This document shows, one piece after another, positions 11,811 to 25,124 of a DNA stretch of 64,000 nt. The stretch is from NCBI GenBank assembly GCA_032719365.1, contig CM064868.1, positions 66,623,538-66,687,537 on the forward strand. Reading direction: 5' to 3'. Each line of letters starts with the position of its first letter. The stretch's first letter is position 1. The position numbers and the translations under genes were made by a program. Under the pieces are notes generated by a model, which saw only the letters and a program-made list of their open reading frames with translations, ran no database searches and had not been told where the DNA came from. The stretch comes from Prinsepia uniflora. Its lineage: Eukaryota > Streptophyta > Magnoliopsida > Rosales > Rosaceae.

Positions 11811-14800
11811 AGTGGTATCAGAACAGGTTTTGCTCTTTTGTGCGCGAAGGACGAGGGTGTGATGTTTCTTTGGGCTGCTGTTCCGTTGTCAACCTGATAG
11901 ATAGTTTTGGTAGATTGGGTGTGTTTGGCCCGATATGCCGTGCATTGATGCGATTCAACCCAGGTGGGGTTGTATACGATTAACTGGTAATGTGGGATCG
12001 TCGGTTCGGTCATGTGATGATGGATTGTTGTGCCACTGGGCACAGCTAGGTTCAGGGAACCCCAATTGAATAATGGTTTGGGAATGCGAAACTCAGTTGA
12101 GTATTGGTCTAAGTTTGGACCCTGGTAGTGTTGGCCAGTGTACGGGGTGTTGGTGCATCGGAGTTAGCCGATGACCTTCGTGGTGGACCCACGTTGAATT
12201 GATGATTGGATTGGATTGGACGTCTATACGATGTCAGGACCGCGGGGTCGGTCAGGTTGTGGATTTTACTGCAAAAGGGCAGTTGGGTTCGGTGGAACCC
12301 TCGGGTGTGACCTTGGAACCCTAATTTATAATTGATGGACCGAAAGGTGAACCTTAAGTGAGAACTTGTGCTGCGACGAGCGGCTGAGGTCATGGATGAC
12401 CATGTGGATGACTCTAGTGAGTCTTATGGGTTTCGATCTACGGATACGGTTATGAGATAATATATGGAATCCCGTGTCGGATCGAATATTAGAGTGATGT
12501 GTGGATACGGATCTTGACAACGATGACTGTTGGTCGACAGTTGTGTCGAGATGACTGGCTATCGAGGGTATTTTGTGTGGCTTTCACACTTGGGGATCAG
12601 GGGATGTTCAGGGAACGTCCATTATCCTGATGTGCCAGTGGTCAAATTGGAGGTACCCATAGTCGTGGGGTACGAGTGGTGTTACGGGATCGTCGTTCGG
12701 AATGAACGGAGATCCAGGGTAACAACTTTGCACACTGTGTGCTAGCATGGATGTTCGTGTGCTAGCATGGGTGTTCGTGTGCTATGTATGGATGTTGGTA
12801 TGGTGATACCTATATGCCAATACTAGTATGGATGCCTGTGTGCTGATACTGGTATTGATGATGGTGCGTTGGTGCGGGTGACGGTAATTGTGGTGACGAT
12901 GAGCCACCAGTTGGGGTGTGACTCTGTCATGATGGACAGATGATTGGTATCTGCGACTCAGGGGTGGTTGAGTCTTGGACTGGATGGGATCCAGTGGAGG
13001 TTGTGTCGTGTTGGGATAAGTCCTAACAGATATATGATGACAAGTGATGAACGGATAAAATGGTATGATTGAAACTTGGGGAATCTAGGGACGATGTTCC
13101 CTATGTCATGCGAGTTGGTGGATTTGGGGAGTTGTGGTCAACTCCGAGATTGGTAAGTTTGTGTACTGCTTATATCCCCAGAAAGTACAAGGAAATTATT
13201 GAAATTGGAAAAGTCGAGGAAACCATTCGTGGTATTGATGTGGAATTTTGTGATTGTGAATCACTTGGAACCTGAGGATTGAACCTGTTTAGGTTGTGAT
13301 GTGAGACGAAGGCAGTTTGGTATGCACATCCAGGCAGAGTTGTGGATTCCCGTTCGGAATCGGGGTGTGTGCATACATGATTGTTGACGGACGTGAGGTC
13401 CGAGTAATGAATCAATTTTGGACACGTGGTGGTCCAAGTGAGTATGGACATGGGCAGTCCAGTGGTTGGACTTGACATCTCATTGGGAGCATGTCTGTTT
13501 CCAACAGGGTTGGAACTCCCGATCCGGGGAGAGTTGTGATTGGGGGAACGAGAGGAGTGCTCGTTTCCGCATCAGTGATTGGTATTCCGAAGTCATTAGG
13601 GTTGACTTCATATTTTCTGCCGTGGCAGATGATGATTGTTACTACCAGTACGTTGAGCGTGTATTGGTTGGTGGACCCATGTTTGGCTTTGGGTCATTGG
13701 ACACAAGCAGTTGTGTGTGATTTTGGATTTGGTGGTGAAATGCGAGGTCATCTTTCCACCAAGGGAAATTTGGCGAATGATTCAATTGAGGGTGTAAGAC
13801 CCTACGATCAGCTTTCAGATGGTTTGTTAGCTATGTGGACATGTGTGGATCCTAGGGGGATCTGATGTGTGGTGTTGTTAACTATGGACGATGTGACGAT
13901 CTAGGATCGTGATATTACTTGTCGGGTGACGTAGCGATGGATATGGATTGTGATCTTGATGATCCAGATGGGTGGAGAGTTTATCACTCTTACCTTGGTA
14001 TGTGAGTCGTAGATGACGGGACTGAACTTCTTTTCGGAGTGAAGTCCACATGGTTTGTGACTGGGTTGAGTAGGTTTCCGATGTGGTCGGATTTTGTCAA
14101 ACTCTGACGTGTGGATATTGGGATTGGCTTCCCTATGAAGTCAATCGAGTGTTTCGGACAGGCAACCGATAGGTTCGGTTTTGTTACGTCTTCGTGGACG
14201 TAAACAAGATTTTGGGTTTTGGAACCGAATTTCTGGGTGACGATTCAGGATTCGATTGCGAAGCTCGAAAATGGATTACCGGATTTGGGTGCGGAATGAT
14301 TATTCCAATGCTAGCTTACGGAATAATGATTTCGGATTCGGATCTGGAACTGGAATAAAAATATGATGTTGGGTTCGGGTTCGGGATTTCTTACGAAATT
14401 GCGGATTCGGATTCGGAATTGGAACTAGATGACGGGTGGAGTTCGTTTTGTCTCATGTTGGTTTGGGCAAATGTACTCCATTACTAGAACGTGTTTGGCT
14501 ATGACCTGGGTGGCTATAGTCAGATTGATGGATTGAGGTACGTACAGGGTACGAGGATTGATACTGGTTAGGCTGAGTGGTGCCTAATGGCGGTACATAG
14601 GATGTACCAGTGGTGTGTAACTAATGTGTTGGTAATCGGATTGGTTCTGATATCATTTGTTTGGCTGTATTGTGGACTGGACATCGGATACTGTGCGCTG
14701 GGCAGAGTGATTTTGTCAAGGTTCAGTGATTGTATGAGCAGGTGCTCTTAGCCATGGTTGGCTTGTGGAACCCTAGTATTGAGATGTGTGTTCACTGCTG

Positions 14801-15483
14801 GGCTGGTATTCAATGTGTTCCAGTTGCACCACTTGATTGGGTTAATTGACGGTATACGTACACTCAGGGTGAGTGAATTGGTGGTTTGAGTAACCACGAG
14901 TAGCCTTGTGTGACTTGATCACACCGTGATTTCCCAGCGTCTCGGTTCGCTGAGGGAGTCGGCGATTATGGACATTGAGATTATTTTGTGTCGCAGGATT
15001 GGGCTTGCCCTGCGAATTGAGATCATGTGGTTGATCTTGCGCTACATCGAGAGTGATGTAGTACGTGGTGTTGTCACGGATAGACAGATGGTTGGGGCTT
15101 TATCAGGGTGGTGAAGCTTGGTGATGACAGTTTGACTGAGGGCGTCAGCGTGGACTGACAAATGAGATTTGGTGACTCCCAACGGGAGCAAATGTAAGGA
15201 TTTATTGGCAATGGAAAGGAACCATCTAGCTGAAGGAGTCAGCTAAATGGTTAGGCGATTTTATCGCGGATCAGGTGATCATTTCCACTCGAGGTGGTCG
15301 AGTGTTGTTGCTATTATGACGTATGACTGTGATGGGATGTCTGGGTACAAACGAGACTGGTGTTGTCCCAGTATGTGGGTGTACAAGTGTACACAGATGT
15401 GTGGTCGAATTGTTTTCCACAAGGTGGTTGTGGAATAAGATTGTTGGTAATTTCGAGGACGAAATTCTTTAAGGAGGGAAGGT
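11811..15483 (+). mobile_element. Internal domain INT2 (3673 bp, non-coding)
   Basis: It is bounded by LTR2 and LTR3, with a primer-binding site at 11813 and a polypurine tract ending at 15482. It shares an A at 14719 with INT3 (21376) where INT1 has G at 8062. No coding motif is visible. Confidence 0.85.
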
Positions 15484-18467
15484 TGTAACGACCCGTCCCG
15501 AATATCGGGATTTAATAATATTTAATTGTGATTTACTAATCTGGGATTAGTTGGGCGATTTCAGACGAATTGTGCGAAATGACCGTTTTGCCCCTGGGTG
15601 TGGGCAAAACGTTGACTTTTATTTCGGATGGTCAAATGGACTTTGACCGATGACCGTGACGTAGTTCGGGACGTCACGAGTTCATAGACAGGTGGCACGT
15701 TCGATTCCGACGTTCGTGGTGAAAGTTATGTTGTACGGAAGTCCAGGGGCATTTTCGTAATTTGGACGAAAGAGGGGGAAATGTTGACTTTTTGACCGGG
15801 ATGTCCGATGGCCGAGGGCCAAGGACCGTTACGTAGGTTTCGTCGATGCGAATCCAACGACAGGCGGCACGCCGAAATCGGAGATTCGACGACGAAGTTA
15901 TGGGTCACGGAAGTTTGGTTTCGTTATGCACGCATTACGAGGCGTGGACACGTGGTGTTCTCTGATTGGTCTGAATTTCTGAGTGGGACACGTGGACCAC
16001 TAACCTTTAATTATTGGGATCAGATCTGGATTGGTCAAATTGATTAAATTATTGGATTAAAAAATATAAAGTATTCCCACTTATTGCATCTTTTGATCTG
16101 GACCCTTAATCTCAATGGTGAGATTGAATCTGGACCATTCATTTTTCCTTATCATCTCCCTTCCCATTTTATATTTGCTTACCTGCACAACCATTCGAAC
16201 CGTGCACCCAAAACCTTCACACATCTCCTCTGTGCACATGTGTGGGTCACTGAGATTGTGAGAACCAGCGGGAGGCGGCAGGACGTCGGCGGCGGCAGCG
16301 GTGGTCCACGGCGGCCGTGTTAACCCGGGAGGAAGTTTGCCCAGGTTCTTGGAAATCGACGATCCGTCGTGTTTCTGGGCTCCTTCTTGATTCCTTTGGG
16401 ACTTGGGGTCAGAAACAGGCACGAAGGGCTAGTTTTCGAAGCTCGAGGTGAGCAGGGCACGGCGGGGACGGCGGTGCCCGTAACCCGGTTCGAAACCAAA
16501 AATGGTGATCGGGTTTTAGATGGGTGTTGGTCGTTGGATTTGATCCTACGGTGTTCTCTGAGCTTAAACAAACCTTGTGGACGTGATTTTGGGACTCGAG
16601 GCGGCCGGAATCGGGAGGAAGGACGATCGGAAAATTCTGTGTTTCGGGTTCGAGTCAGAGGTAATAATCTGGACGTTACTTCTAGTTTTTTATTCCACAG
16701 AACTGTTGGTTGAACTCAGACGATCTTGCAGGTGAAAACCCCGTCCAAAATGATGGAGAAATGACCGAGAACCGGTCGGGTTGGCCCGCGGGTCACGGCG
16801 ACCCGTTTACCAGTCGTTCGGGTTGAACGACGGTGAACAGTACCCGGCGCGTGGGTTTCACGCGCAGGGAGTTCAACCGGCGCGTGGGGGCGCGTGTGAG
16901 GTAATTTTGGGAAACTTCCAACATGACTTTTATTCTATACATTGTAACGAACATTTTGGGATTGGTTTCGTGTCGATCGGACACCGTTTCGTTATTGTTC
17001 GGGATGTCCGAAGGTTTTAAATCCAGTTTAAAAATACTTAAAAATTCGGGAAAATTACGGGACTTGAATAGGATGTTAATGATGAGGTTAGTGATCCTCT
17101 AAATTGATTTGAACAAGATTGGGAGTCCCGGTGATAGTGAGGTGGCCCGGGAAGGCCTATGGCACGCGTATCGAGGCGCTCGGTTAAACGGTCTGTGAGT
17201 GGACATTGGTTTCATAAATTCGATGCATGCATAACTGTTTTATGATTGTTATAATTATGATCAAATGATTTACTTTGGATATCGGTGAATTTAAAATGAT
17301 TTCACGCATTTCGAGATGAATTACGTATTTGCACGTAAACCGAGATTTTCTGGATTTTCACCGATTTCCATAAATGTGGTTGAATATGATTTCATGAAAC
17401 GGTTACGAACTTGAATAAAGTAAAATCGGGCCAGGGGGCCCAGTTGAACTATGAAATCGGGCCAAGGGCCCCAGTTAACATGTGGATCGGGCCAGGGGCC
17501 CAGTTAACTTGTGGAATCGGGCCAGGGGCCCAGTTGATTTCTACACGTGATTGCGGGTCGGGGACCCTAAAATGGAATTGAATAAATGTTTCCTGGTTTA
17601 CATTTTATATATGTTCACATGCTGGAATCTATAAATGGTTTTGATGATATTTCGGTTATGGCACGTTTCACGGTATTTGAGCATGAGACCCGTCTGATGA
17701 AACGTAACGAATGGTTCGGATTTTATCTATGTATACCTATATGTTTTGCATGTGGATATCGATAAAATGTATTTAGTACTGCACTGTATAGATCCTTCCA
17801 TATTATATTGTCTCCTCCGGCGAGGTACCCCGGAGAGGTCACGGACGTCTAGTACGTCCAGCGTCTATGACGCTAAGCATCGGGGATGCTGTACCCGAAC
17901 GGGGTTCGGGAATGAACTCGGAAATTGAGACCCGAGTGGCACGCGTAGCCTTGTGATTGTGACCTTATTGACGTCAGGGACGTCAGACATCAGGGATGTC
18001 GGATTGGAGTGTATAGTGCAGTGGCTAAAATAATGGTTATGGTTTATATGCCTTATGGTTCATATTACTGGATTTACGAAATAACTCTTGGATTTACTTT
18101 TGGAAATTGAAACTATGCTTTGGTTTCCGGCTAAGGCCCTAATGGTTATTTCTAAATAATTATGGAATTATTGGTTTTGGTGCATGCATATGATTTTACT
18201 GAGGGGCATAAATGTCTTATAAATGTTTTAAACAGACTTGTTTATTTTCGTCCACTCACAGCTTTTGTTTTCAATGCCCTTCAGGTTGATTCCGGATACG
18301 ACTGCAGCAGAGACTTGAGCATCGCACACCTCCTCCATCGATCCTTACGCACCCTGGAAGCCCGTTTGGGCAATGGCAATCGATTATCCCTTGTCTGGCG
18401 CCTCTTGTCAGACGGGAGCACGTCACATTCCATGGTAATCCTGGGGGGATTGGGATGGGTCGTGTCA
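15484..18467 (+). mobile_element. LTR3 of the array (2984 bp)
   Basis: It has the same termini as the other LTRs. It shares with LTR4 a T at 16934 and an A at 17316, which LTR1 and LTR2 lack. Private changes include small indels in the minisatellite (about 17428-17475) and one-base deletions near 17908 and 18129. Confidence 0.9.
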
Positions 18468-21400
18468 AGTGGTATCAGAACAGGTTTTGCTCTTTTGTGC
18501 GCGAAGGACGAGGGTGTGATGTTTCTTTGGGCTGCTGTTCCGTTGTCAACCTGATAGATAGTTTTGGTAGATTGGGTGTGTTTGGCCCGATATGCCGTGC
18601 ATTGATGCGATTCAACCCAGGTGGGGTTGTATACGATTAACTGGTAATGTGGGATCGTCGGTTCGGTCATGTGATGATGGATTGTTGTGCCACTGGGCAC
18701 AGCTAGGTTCAGGGAACCCCAATTGAATAATGGTTTGGGAATGCGAAACTCAGTTGAGTATTGGTCTAAGTTTGGACCCTGGTAGTGTTGGCCAGTGTAC
18801 GGGGTGTTGGTGCATCGGAGTTAGCCGATGACCTTCGTGGTGGACCCACGTTGAATTGATGATTGGATTGGATTGGACGTCTATACGATGTCAGGACCGC
18901 GGGGTCGGTCAGGTTGTGGATTTTACTGCAAAAGGGCAGTTGGGTTCGGTGGAACCCTCGGGTGTGACCTTGGAACCCTAATTTATAATTGATGGACCGA
19001 AAGGTGAACCTTAAGTGAGAACTTGTGCTGCGACGAGCGGCTGAGGTCATGGATGACCATGTGGATGACTCTAGTGAGTCTTATGGGTTTCGATCTACGG
19101 ATACGGTTATGAGATAATATATGGAATCCCGTGTCGGATCGAATATTAGAGTGATGTGTGGATACGGATCTTGACAACGATGACTGTTGGTCGACAGTTG
19201 TGTCGAGATGACTGGCTATCGAGGGTATTTTGTGTGGATTTCACACTTGGGGATCAGGGGATGTTCAGGGAACGTCCATTATCCTGATGTGCCAGTGGTC
19301 AAATTGGAGGTACCCATAGTCGTGGGGTACGAGTGGTGTTACGGGATCGTCGTTCGGAATGAACGGAGATCCAGGGTAACAACTTTGCACACTGTGTGCT
19401 AGCATGGATGTTCGTGTGCTAGCATGGGTGTTCGTGTGCTATGTATGGATGTTGGTATGGTGATACCTATATGCCAATACTAGTATGGATGCCTGTGTGC
19501 TGATACTGGTATTGATGATGGTGCGTTGGTGCGGGTGACGGTAATTGTGGTGACGATGAGCCACCAGTTGGGGTGTGACTCTGTCATGATGGACAGATGA
19601 TTGGTATCTGCGACTCAGGGGTGGTTGAGTCTTGGACTGGATGGGATCCAGTGGAGGTTGTGTCGTGTTGGGATAAGTCCTAACAGATATATGATGACAA
19701 GTGATGAACGGATAAAATGGTATGATTGAAACTTGGGGAATCTAGGGACGATGTTCCCTATGTCATGCGAGTTGGTGGATTTGGGGAGTTGTGGTCAACT
19801 CCGAGATTGGTAAGTTTGTGTACTGCTTATATCCCCAGAAAGTACAAGGAAATTATTGAAATTGGAAAAGTCGAGGAAACCATTCGTGGTATTGATGTGG
19901 AATTTTGTGATTGTGAATCACTTGGAACCTGAGGATTGAACCTGTTTAGGTTGTGATGTGAGACGAAGGCAGTTTGGTATGCACATCCAGGCAGAGTTGT
20001 GGATTCCCGTTCGGAATCGGGGTGTGTGCATACATGATTGTTGACGGACGTGAGGTCCGAGTAATGAATCAATTTTGGACACGTGGTGGTCCAAGTGAGT
20101 ATGGACATGGGCAGTCCAGTGGTTGGACTTGACATCTCATTGGGAGCATGTCTGTTTCCAACAGGGTTGGAACTCCCGATCCGGGGAGAGTTGTGATTGG
20201 GGGAACGAGAGGAGTGCTCGTTTCCGCATCAGTGATTGGTATTCCGAAGTCATTAGGGTTGACTTCATATTTTCTGCCGTGGCAGATGATGATTGTTACT
20301 ACCAGTACGTTGAGCGTGTATTGGTTGGTGGACCCATGTTTGGCTTTGGGTCATTGGACACAAGCAGTTGTGTGTGATTTTGGATTTGGTGGTGAAATGC
20401 GAGGTCATCTTTCCACCAAGGGAAATTTGGCGAATGATTCAATTGAGGGTGTAAGACCCTACGATCAGCTTTCAGATGGTTTGTTAGCTATGTGGACATG
20501 TGTGGATCCTAGGGGGATCTGATGTGTGGTGTTGTTAACTATGGACGATGTGACGATCTAGGATCGTGATATTACTTGTCGGGTGACGTAGCGATGGATA
20601 TGGATTGTGATCTTGATGATCCAGATGGGTGGAGAGTTTATCACTCTTACCTTGGTATGTGAGTCGTAGATGAAGGGACTGAACTTCTTTTCGGAGTGAA
20701 GTCCACATGGTTTGTGACTGGGTTGAGTAGGTTTCCGATGTGGTCGGATTTTGTCAAACTCTGACGTGTGGATATTGGGATTGGCTTCCCTATGAAGTCA
20801 ATCGAGTGTTTCGGACAGGCAACCGATAGGTTCGGTTTTGTTACGTCTTCGTGGACGTAAACAAGATTTTGGGTTTTGGAACCGAATTTCTGGGTGACGA
20901 TTCAGGATTCGATTGCGAAGCTCGAAAATGGATTACCGGATTTGGGTGCGGAATGATTATTCCAATGCTAGCTTACGGAATAATGATTTCGGATTCGGAT
21001 CTGGAACTGGAATAAAAATATGATGTTGGGTTCGGGTTCGGGATTTCTTACGAAATTGCGGATTCGGATTCGGAATTGGAACTAGATGACGGGTGGAGTT
21101 CGTTTTGTCTCATGTTGGTTTGGGCAAATGTACTCCATTACTAGAACGTGTTTGGCTATGACCTGGGTGGCTATAGTCAGATTGATGGATTGAGGTACGT
21201 ACAGGGTACGAGGATTGATACTGGTTAGGCTGAGTGGTGCCTAATGGCGGTACATAGGATGTACCAGTGGTGTGTAACTAATGTGTTGGTAATCGGATTG
21301 GTTCTGATATCATTTGTTTGGCTGTATTGTGGACTGGACATCGGATACTGTGCGCTGGGCAGAGTGATTTTGTCAAGGTTCAGTGATTGTATGAGCAGGT

Positions 21401-22140
21401 GCTCTTAGCCATGGTTGGCTTGTGGAACCCTAGTATTGAGATGTGTGTTCACTGCTGGGCTGGTATTCAATGTGTTCCAGTTGCACCACTTGATTGGGTT
21501 AATTGACGGTATACGTACACTCAGGGTGAGTGAATTGGTGGTTTGAGTAACCACGAGTAGCCTTGTGTGACTTGATCACACCGTGATTTCCCAGCGTCTC
21601 GGTTCGCTGAGGGAGTCGGCGATTATGGACATTGAGATTATTTTGTGTCGCAGGATTGGGCTTGCCCTGCGAATTGAGATCATGTGGTTGATCTTGCGCT
21701 ACATCGAGAGTGATGTAGTACGTGGTGTTGTCACGGATAGACAGATGGTTGGGGCTTTATCAGGGTGGTGAAGCTTGGTGATGACAGTTTGACTGAGGGC
21801 GTCAGCGTGGACTGACAAATGAGATTTGGTGACTCCCAACGGGAGCAAATGTAAGGATTTATTGGCAATGGAAAGGAACCATCTAGCTGAAGGAGTCAGC
21901 TAAATGGTTAGGCGATTTTATCGCGGATCAGGTGATCATTTCCACTCGAGGTGGTCGAGTGTTGTTGCTATTATGACGTATGACTGTGATGGGATGTCTG
22001 GGTACAAACGAGACTGGTGTTGTCCCAGTATGTGGGTGTACAAGTGTACACAGATGTGTGGTCGAATTGTTTTCCACAAGGTGGTTGTGGAATAAGATTG
22101 TTGGTAATTTCGAGGACGAAATTCTTTAAGGAGGGAAGGT
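18468..22140 (+). mobile_element. Internal domain INT3 (3673 bp, non-coding)
   Basis: It is bounded by LTR3 and LTR4, with a primer-binding site at 18470 and a polypurine tract ending at 22139. It shares the 14719-type A (here 21376) with INT2. Private changes include GATGAAGGG near 20674. No coding motif is visible. Confidence 0.85.
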
Positions 22141-25124
22141 TGTAACGACCCGTCCCGAATATCGGGATTTAATAATATTTAATTGTGATTTACTAATCTG
22201 GGATTAGTTGGGCGATTTCAGACGAATTGTGCGAAATGACCGTTTTGCCCCTGGGTGTGGGCAAAACGTTGACTTTTATTTCGGATGGTCAAATGGACTT
22301 TGACCGATGACCGTGACGTAGTTCGGGACGTCACGAGTTCATAGACAGGTGGCACGTTCGATTCCGACGTTCGTGGTGAAAGTTATGTTGTACGGAAGTC
22401 CAGGGGCATTTTCGTAATTTGGACGAAAGAGGGGGAAATGTTGACTTTTTGACCGGGATGTCCGATGGCCGAGGGCCAAGGACCGTTACGTAGGTTTCGT
22501 CGATGCGAATCCAACGACAGGCGGCACGCCGAAATCGGAGATTCGACGACGAAGTTATGGGTCACGGAAGTTTGGTTTCGTTATGCACGCATTACGAGGC
22601 GTGGACACGTGGTGTTCTCTGATTGGTCTGAATTTCTGAGTGGGACACGTGGACCACTAACCTTTAATTATTGGGATCAGATCTGGATTGGTCAGATTGA
22701 TTAAATTATTGGATTAAAAAATATAAAGTATTCCCACTTATTGCATCTTTTGATCTGGACCCTTAATCTCAATGGTGAGATTGAATCTGGACCATTCATT
22801 TTTCCTTATCATCTCCCTTCCCATTTTATATTTGCTTACCTGCACAACCATTCGAACCGTGCACCCAAAACCTTCACACATCTCCTCTGTGCACATGTGT
22901 GGGTCACTGAGATTGTGAGAACCAGCGGGAGGCGGCAGGACGTCGGCGGCGGCAGCGGTGGTCCACGGCGGCCGTGTTAACCCGGGAGGAAGTTTGCCCA
23001 GGTTCTTGGAAATCGACGATCCGTCGTGTTTCTGGGCTCCTTCTTGATTCCTTTGGGACTTGGGGTCAGAAACAGGCACGAAGGGCTAGTTTTCGAAGCT
23101 CGAGGTGAGCAGGGCACGGCGGGGACGGCGGTGCCCGTAACCCGGTTCGAAACCAAAAATGGTGATCGGGTTTTAGATGGGTGTTGGTCGTTGGATTTGA
23201 TCCTACGGTGTTCTCTGAGATTAAACAAACCTTGTGGACGTGATTTTGGGACTCGAGGCGGCCGGAATCGGGAGGAAGGACGATCGGAAAATTCTGTGTT
23301 TCGGGTTCGAGTCAGAGGTAATAATCTGGACGTTACTTCTAGTTTTTTATTCCACAGAACTGTTGGTTGAACTCAGACGATCTTGCAGGTGAAAACCCCG
23401 TCCAAAATGATGGAGAAATGACCGAGAACCGGTCGGGTTGGCCCGCGGGTCACGGCGACCCGTTTACCAGTCGTTCGGGTTGAACGACGGTGAACAGTAC
23501 CCGGCGCGTGGGTTTCACGCGCAGGGAGTTCAACCGGCGCGTGGGGGCGCGTGTGAGGTAATTTTGGGAAACTTCCAACATGACTTTTATTCTATACATT
23601 GTAACGAACATTTTGGGATTGGTTTCGTGTCGATCGGACACCGTTTCGTTATTGTTCGGGATGTCCGAAGGTTTTAAATCCAGTTTAAAAATACTTAAAA
23701 ATTCGGGAAAATTACGGGACTTGAATAGGATGTTAATGATGAGGTTAGTGATCCTCTAAATTGATTTGAACAGGATTGGGAGTCCCGGTGATAGTGAGGT
23801 GGCCCGGGAAGGCCTATGGCACGCGTATCGAGGCGCTCGGTTAAACGGTCTGTGAGTGGACATTGGTTTCATAAATTCGATGCATGCATAACTGTTTTAT
23901 GATTGTTATAATTATGATCAAATGATTTACTTTGGATATCGGTGAATTTAAAATGATTTCACGCATTTCGAGATGAATTACGTATTTGCACGTAAACCGA
24001 GATTTTCTGGATTTTCACCGATTTCCATAAATGTGGTTGAATATGATTTCATGAAACGGTTACGAACTTGAATAAAGTAAAATCGGGCCAGGGGCCCAGT
24101 TGAACTATGAAATCGGGCCAGGGGCCCAGTTAACATGTGGATCGGGCCAGGGGCCCAGTTAACTTGTGGAATCGGGCCAGGGGCCCAGTTGATTTCTACA
24201 CGTGATTGCGGGTCGGGGACCCTAAAATGGAATTGAATAAATGTTTCCTGGTTTACATTTTATATATGTTCACATGCTGGAATCTATAAATGGTTTTGAT
24301 GATATTTCGGTTATGGCACGTTTCACGGTATTTGAGCATGAGACCCGTCTGATGAAACGTAACGAATGGTTCGGATTTTATCTATGTATACCTATATGTT
24401 TTGCATGTGGATATCGATAAAATGTAGTTAGTACTGCACTGTATAGATCCTTCCATATTATATTGTCTCCTCCGGCGAGGTACCCCGGAGAGGTCACGGA
24501 CGTCTAGTACGTCCAGCGTCTATGACGCTAAGCATCGGGGATGCTGTACCCGAACGGGGTTCGGGGAATGAACTCGGAAATTGAGACCCGAGTGGCACGC
24601 GTAGCCTTGTGATTGTGACCTTATTGACGTCAGGGACGTCAGACATCAGGGATGTCGGATTGGAGTGTATAGTGCAGTGGCTAAAATAATGGTTATGGTT
24701 TATATGCCTTATGGTTCATATTACTGGATTTACGAAATAACTCTTGGATTTACTTTTGGAAATTGAAACTATGCTTTGGTTTCCGGGCTAAGGCCCTAAT
24801 GGTTATTTCTAAATAATTATGGAATTATTGGTTTTGGTGCATGCATATGATTTTACTGAGGGGCATAAATGTCTTATAAATGTTTTAAACAGACTTGTTT
24901 ATTTTCGTCCACTCACAGCTTTTGTTTTCAATGCCCTTCAGGTTGATTCCGGATACGACTGCAGCAGAGACTTGAGCATCGCACACCTCCTCCATCGATC
25001 CTTACGCACCCTGGAAGCCCGTTTGGGCAATGGCAATCGATTATCCCTTGTCTGGCGCCTCTTGTCAGACGGGAGCACGTCACATTCCATGGTAATCCCG
25101 GGGGGATTGGGATGGGTCGTGTCA
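22141..25124 (+). mobile_element. LTR4, the right-hand end of the array (2984 bp)
   Basis: It ends GGGTCGTGTCA and is followed by unrelated DNA (TCGATCCCTCG...) instead of a primer-binding site, so this is the true 3' terminus of the array. TCGAT at 25125-25129 would be the right target-site duplication, but the left flank is outside the window and cannot be compared. Confidence 0.9.

Larger units (their letters stand above)
1..25124 (+). mobile_element. Head-to-tail array of a non-coding LTR retrotransposon (four LTRs, three full internal domains and one partial)
   Basis: The sequence repeats with a period of 6660 and then 6657 bp. Each period is one 2984-2988-bp LTR plus one 3673-bp internal domain. 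LTRs begin TGTAACGACCC and end GGGTCGTGTCA, which are imperfect inverted termini. Each complete internal domain starts with a TGGTATCAGAAC primer-binding site and ends with a purine tract one base before the next LTR, so the repeat is an LTR element and not a satellite. No gag, protease, reverse transcriptase or integrase motif is visible in any frame. Copies differ at only a handful of sites, so the array is young or homogenised. The left end lies outside the window. At the right end LTR4 stops at 25124 and the flank begins TCGAT. LTR-LTR unequal recombination is the simplest origin (inference). Confidence 0.9.

Noticed and set aside
1..25124. Satellite or ribosomal-type tandem repeat
   Set aside because: Each unit has LTR termini, a primer-binding site and a polypurine tract in the right order. 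No rRNA sequence was recognised.
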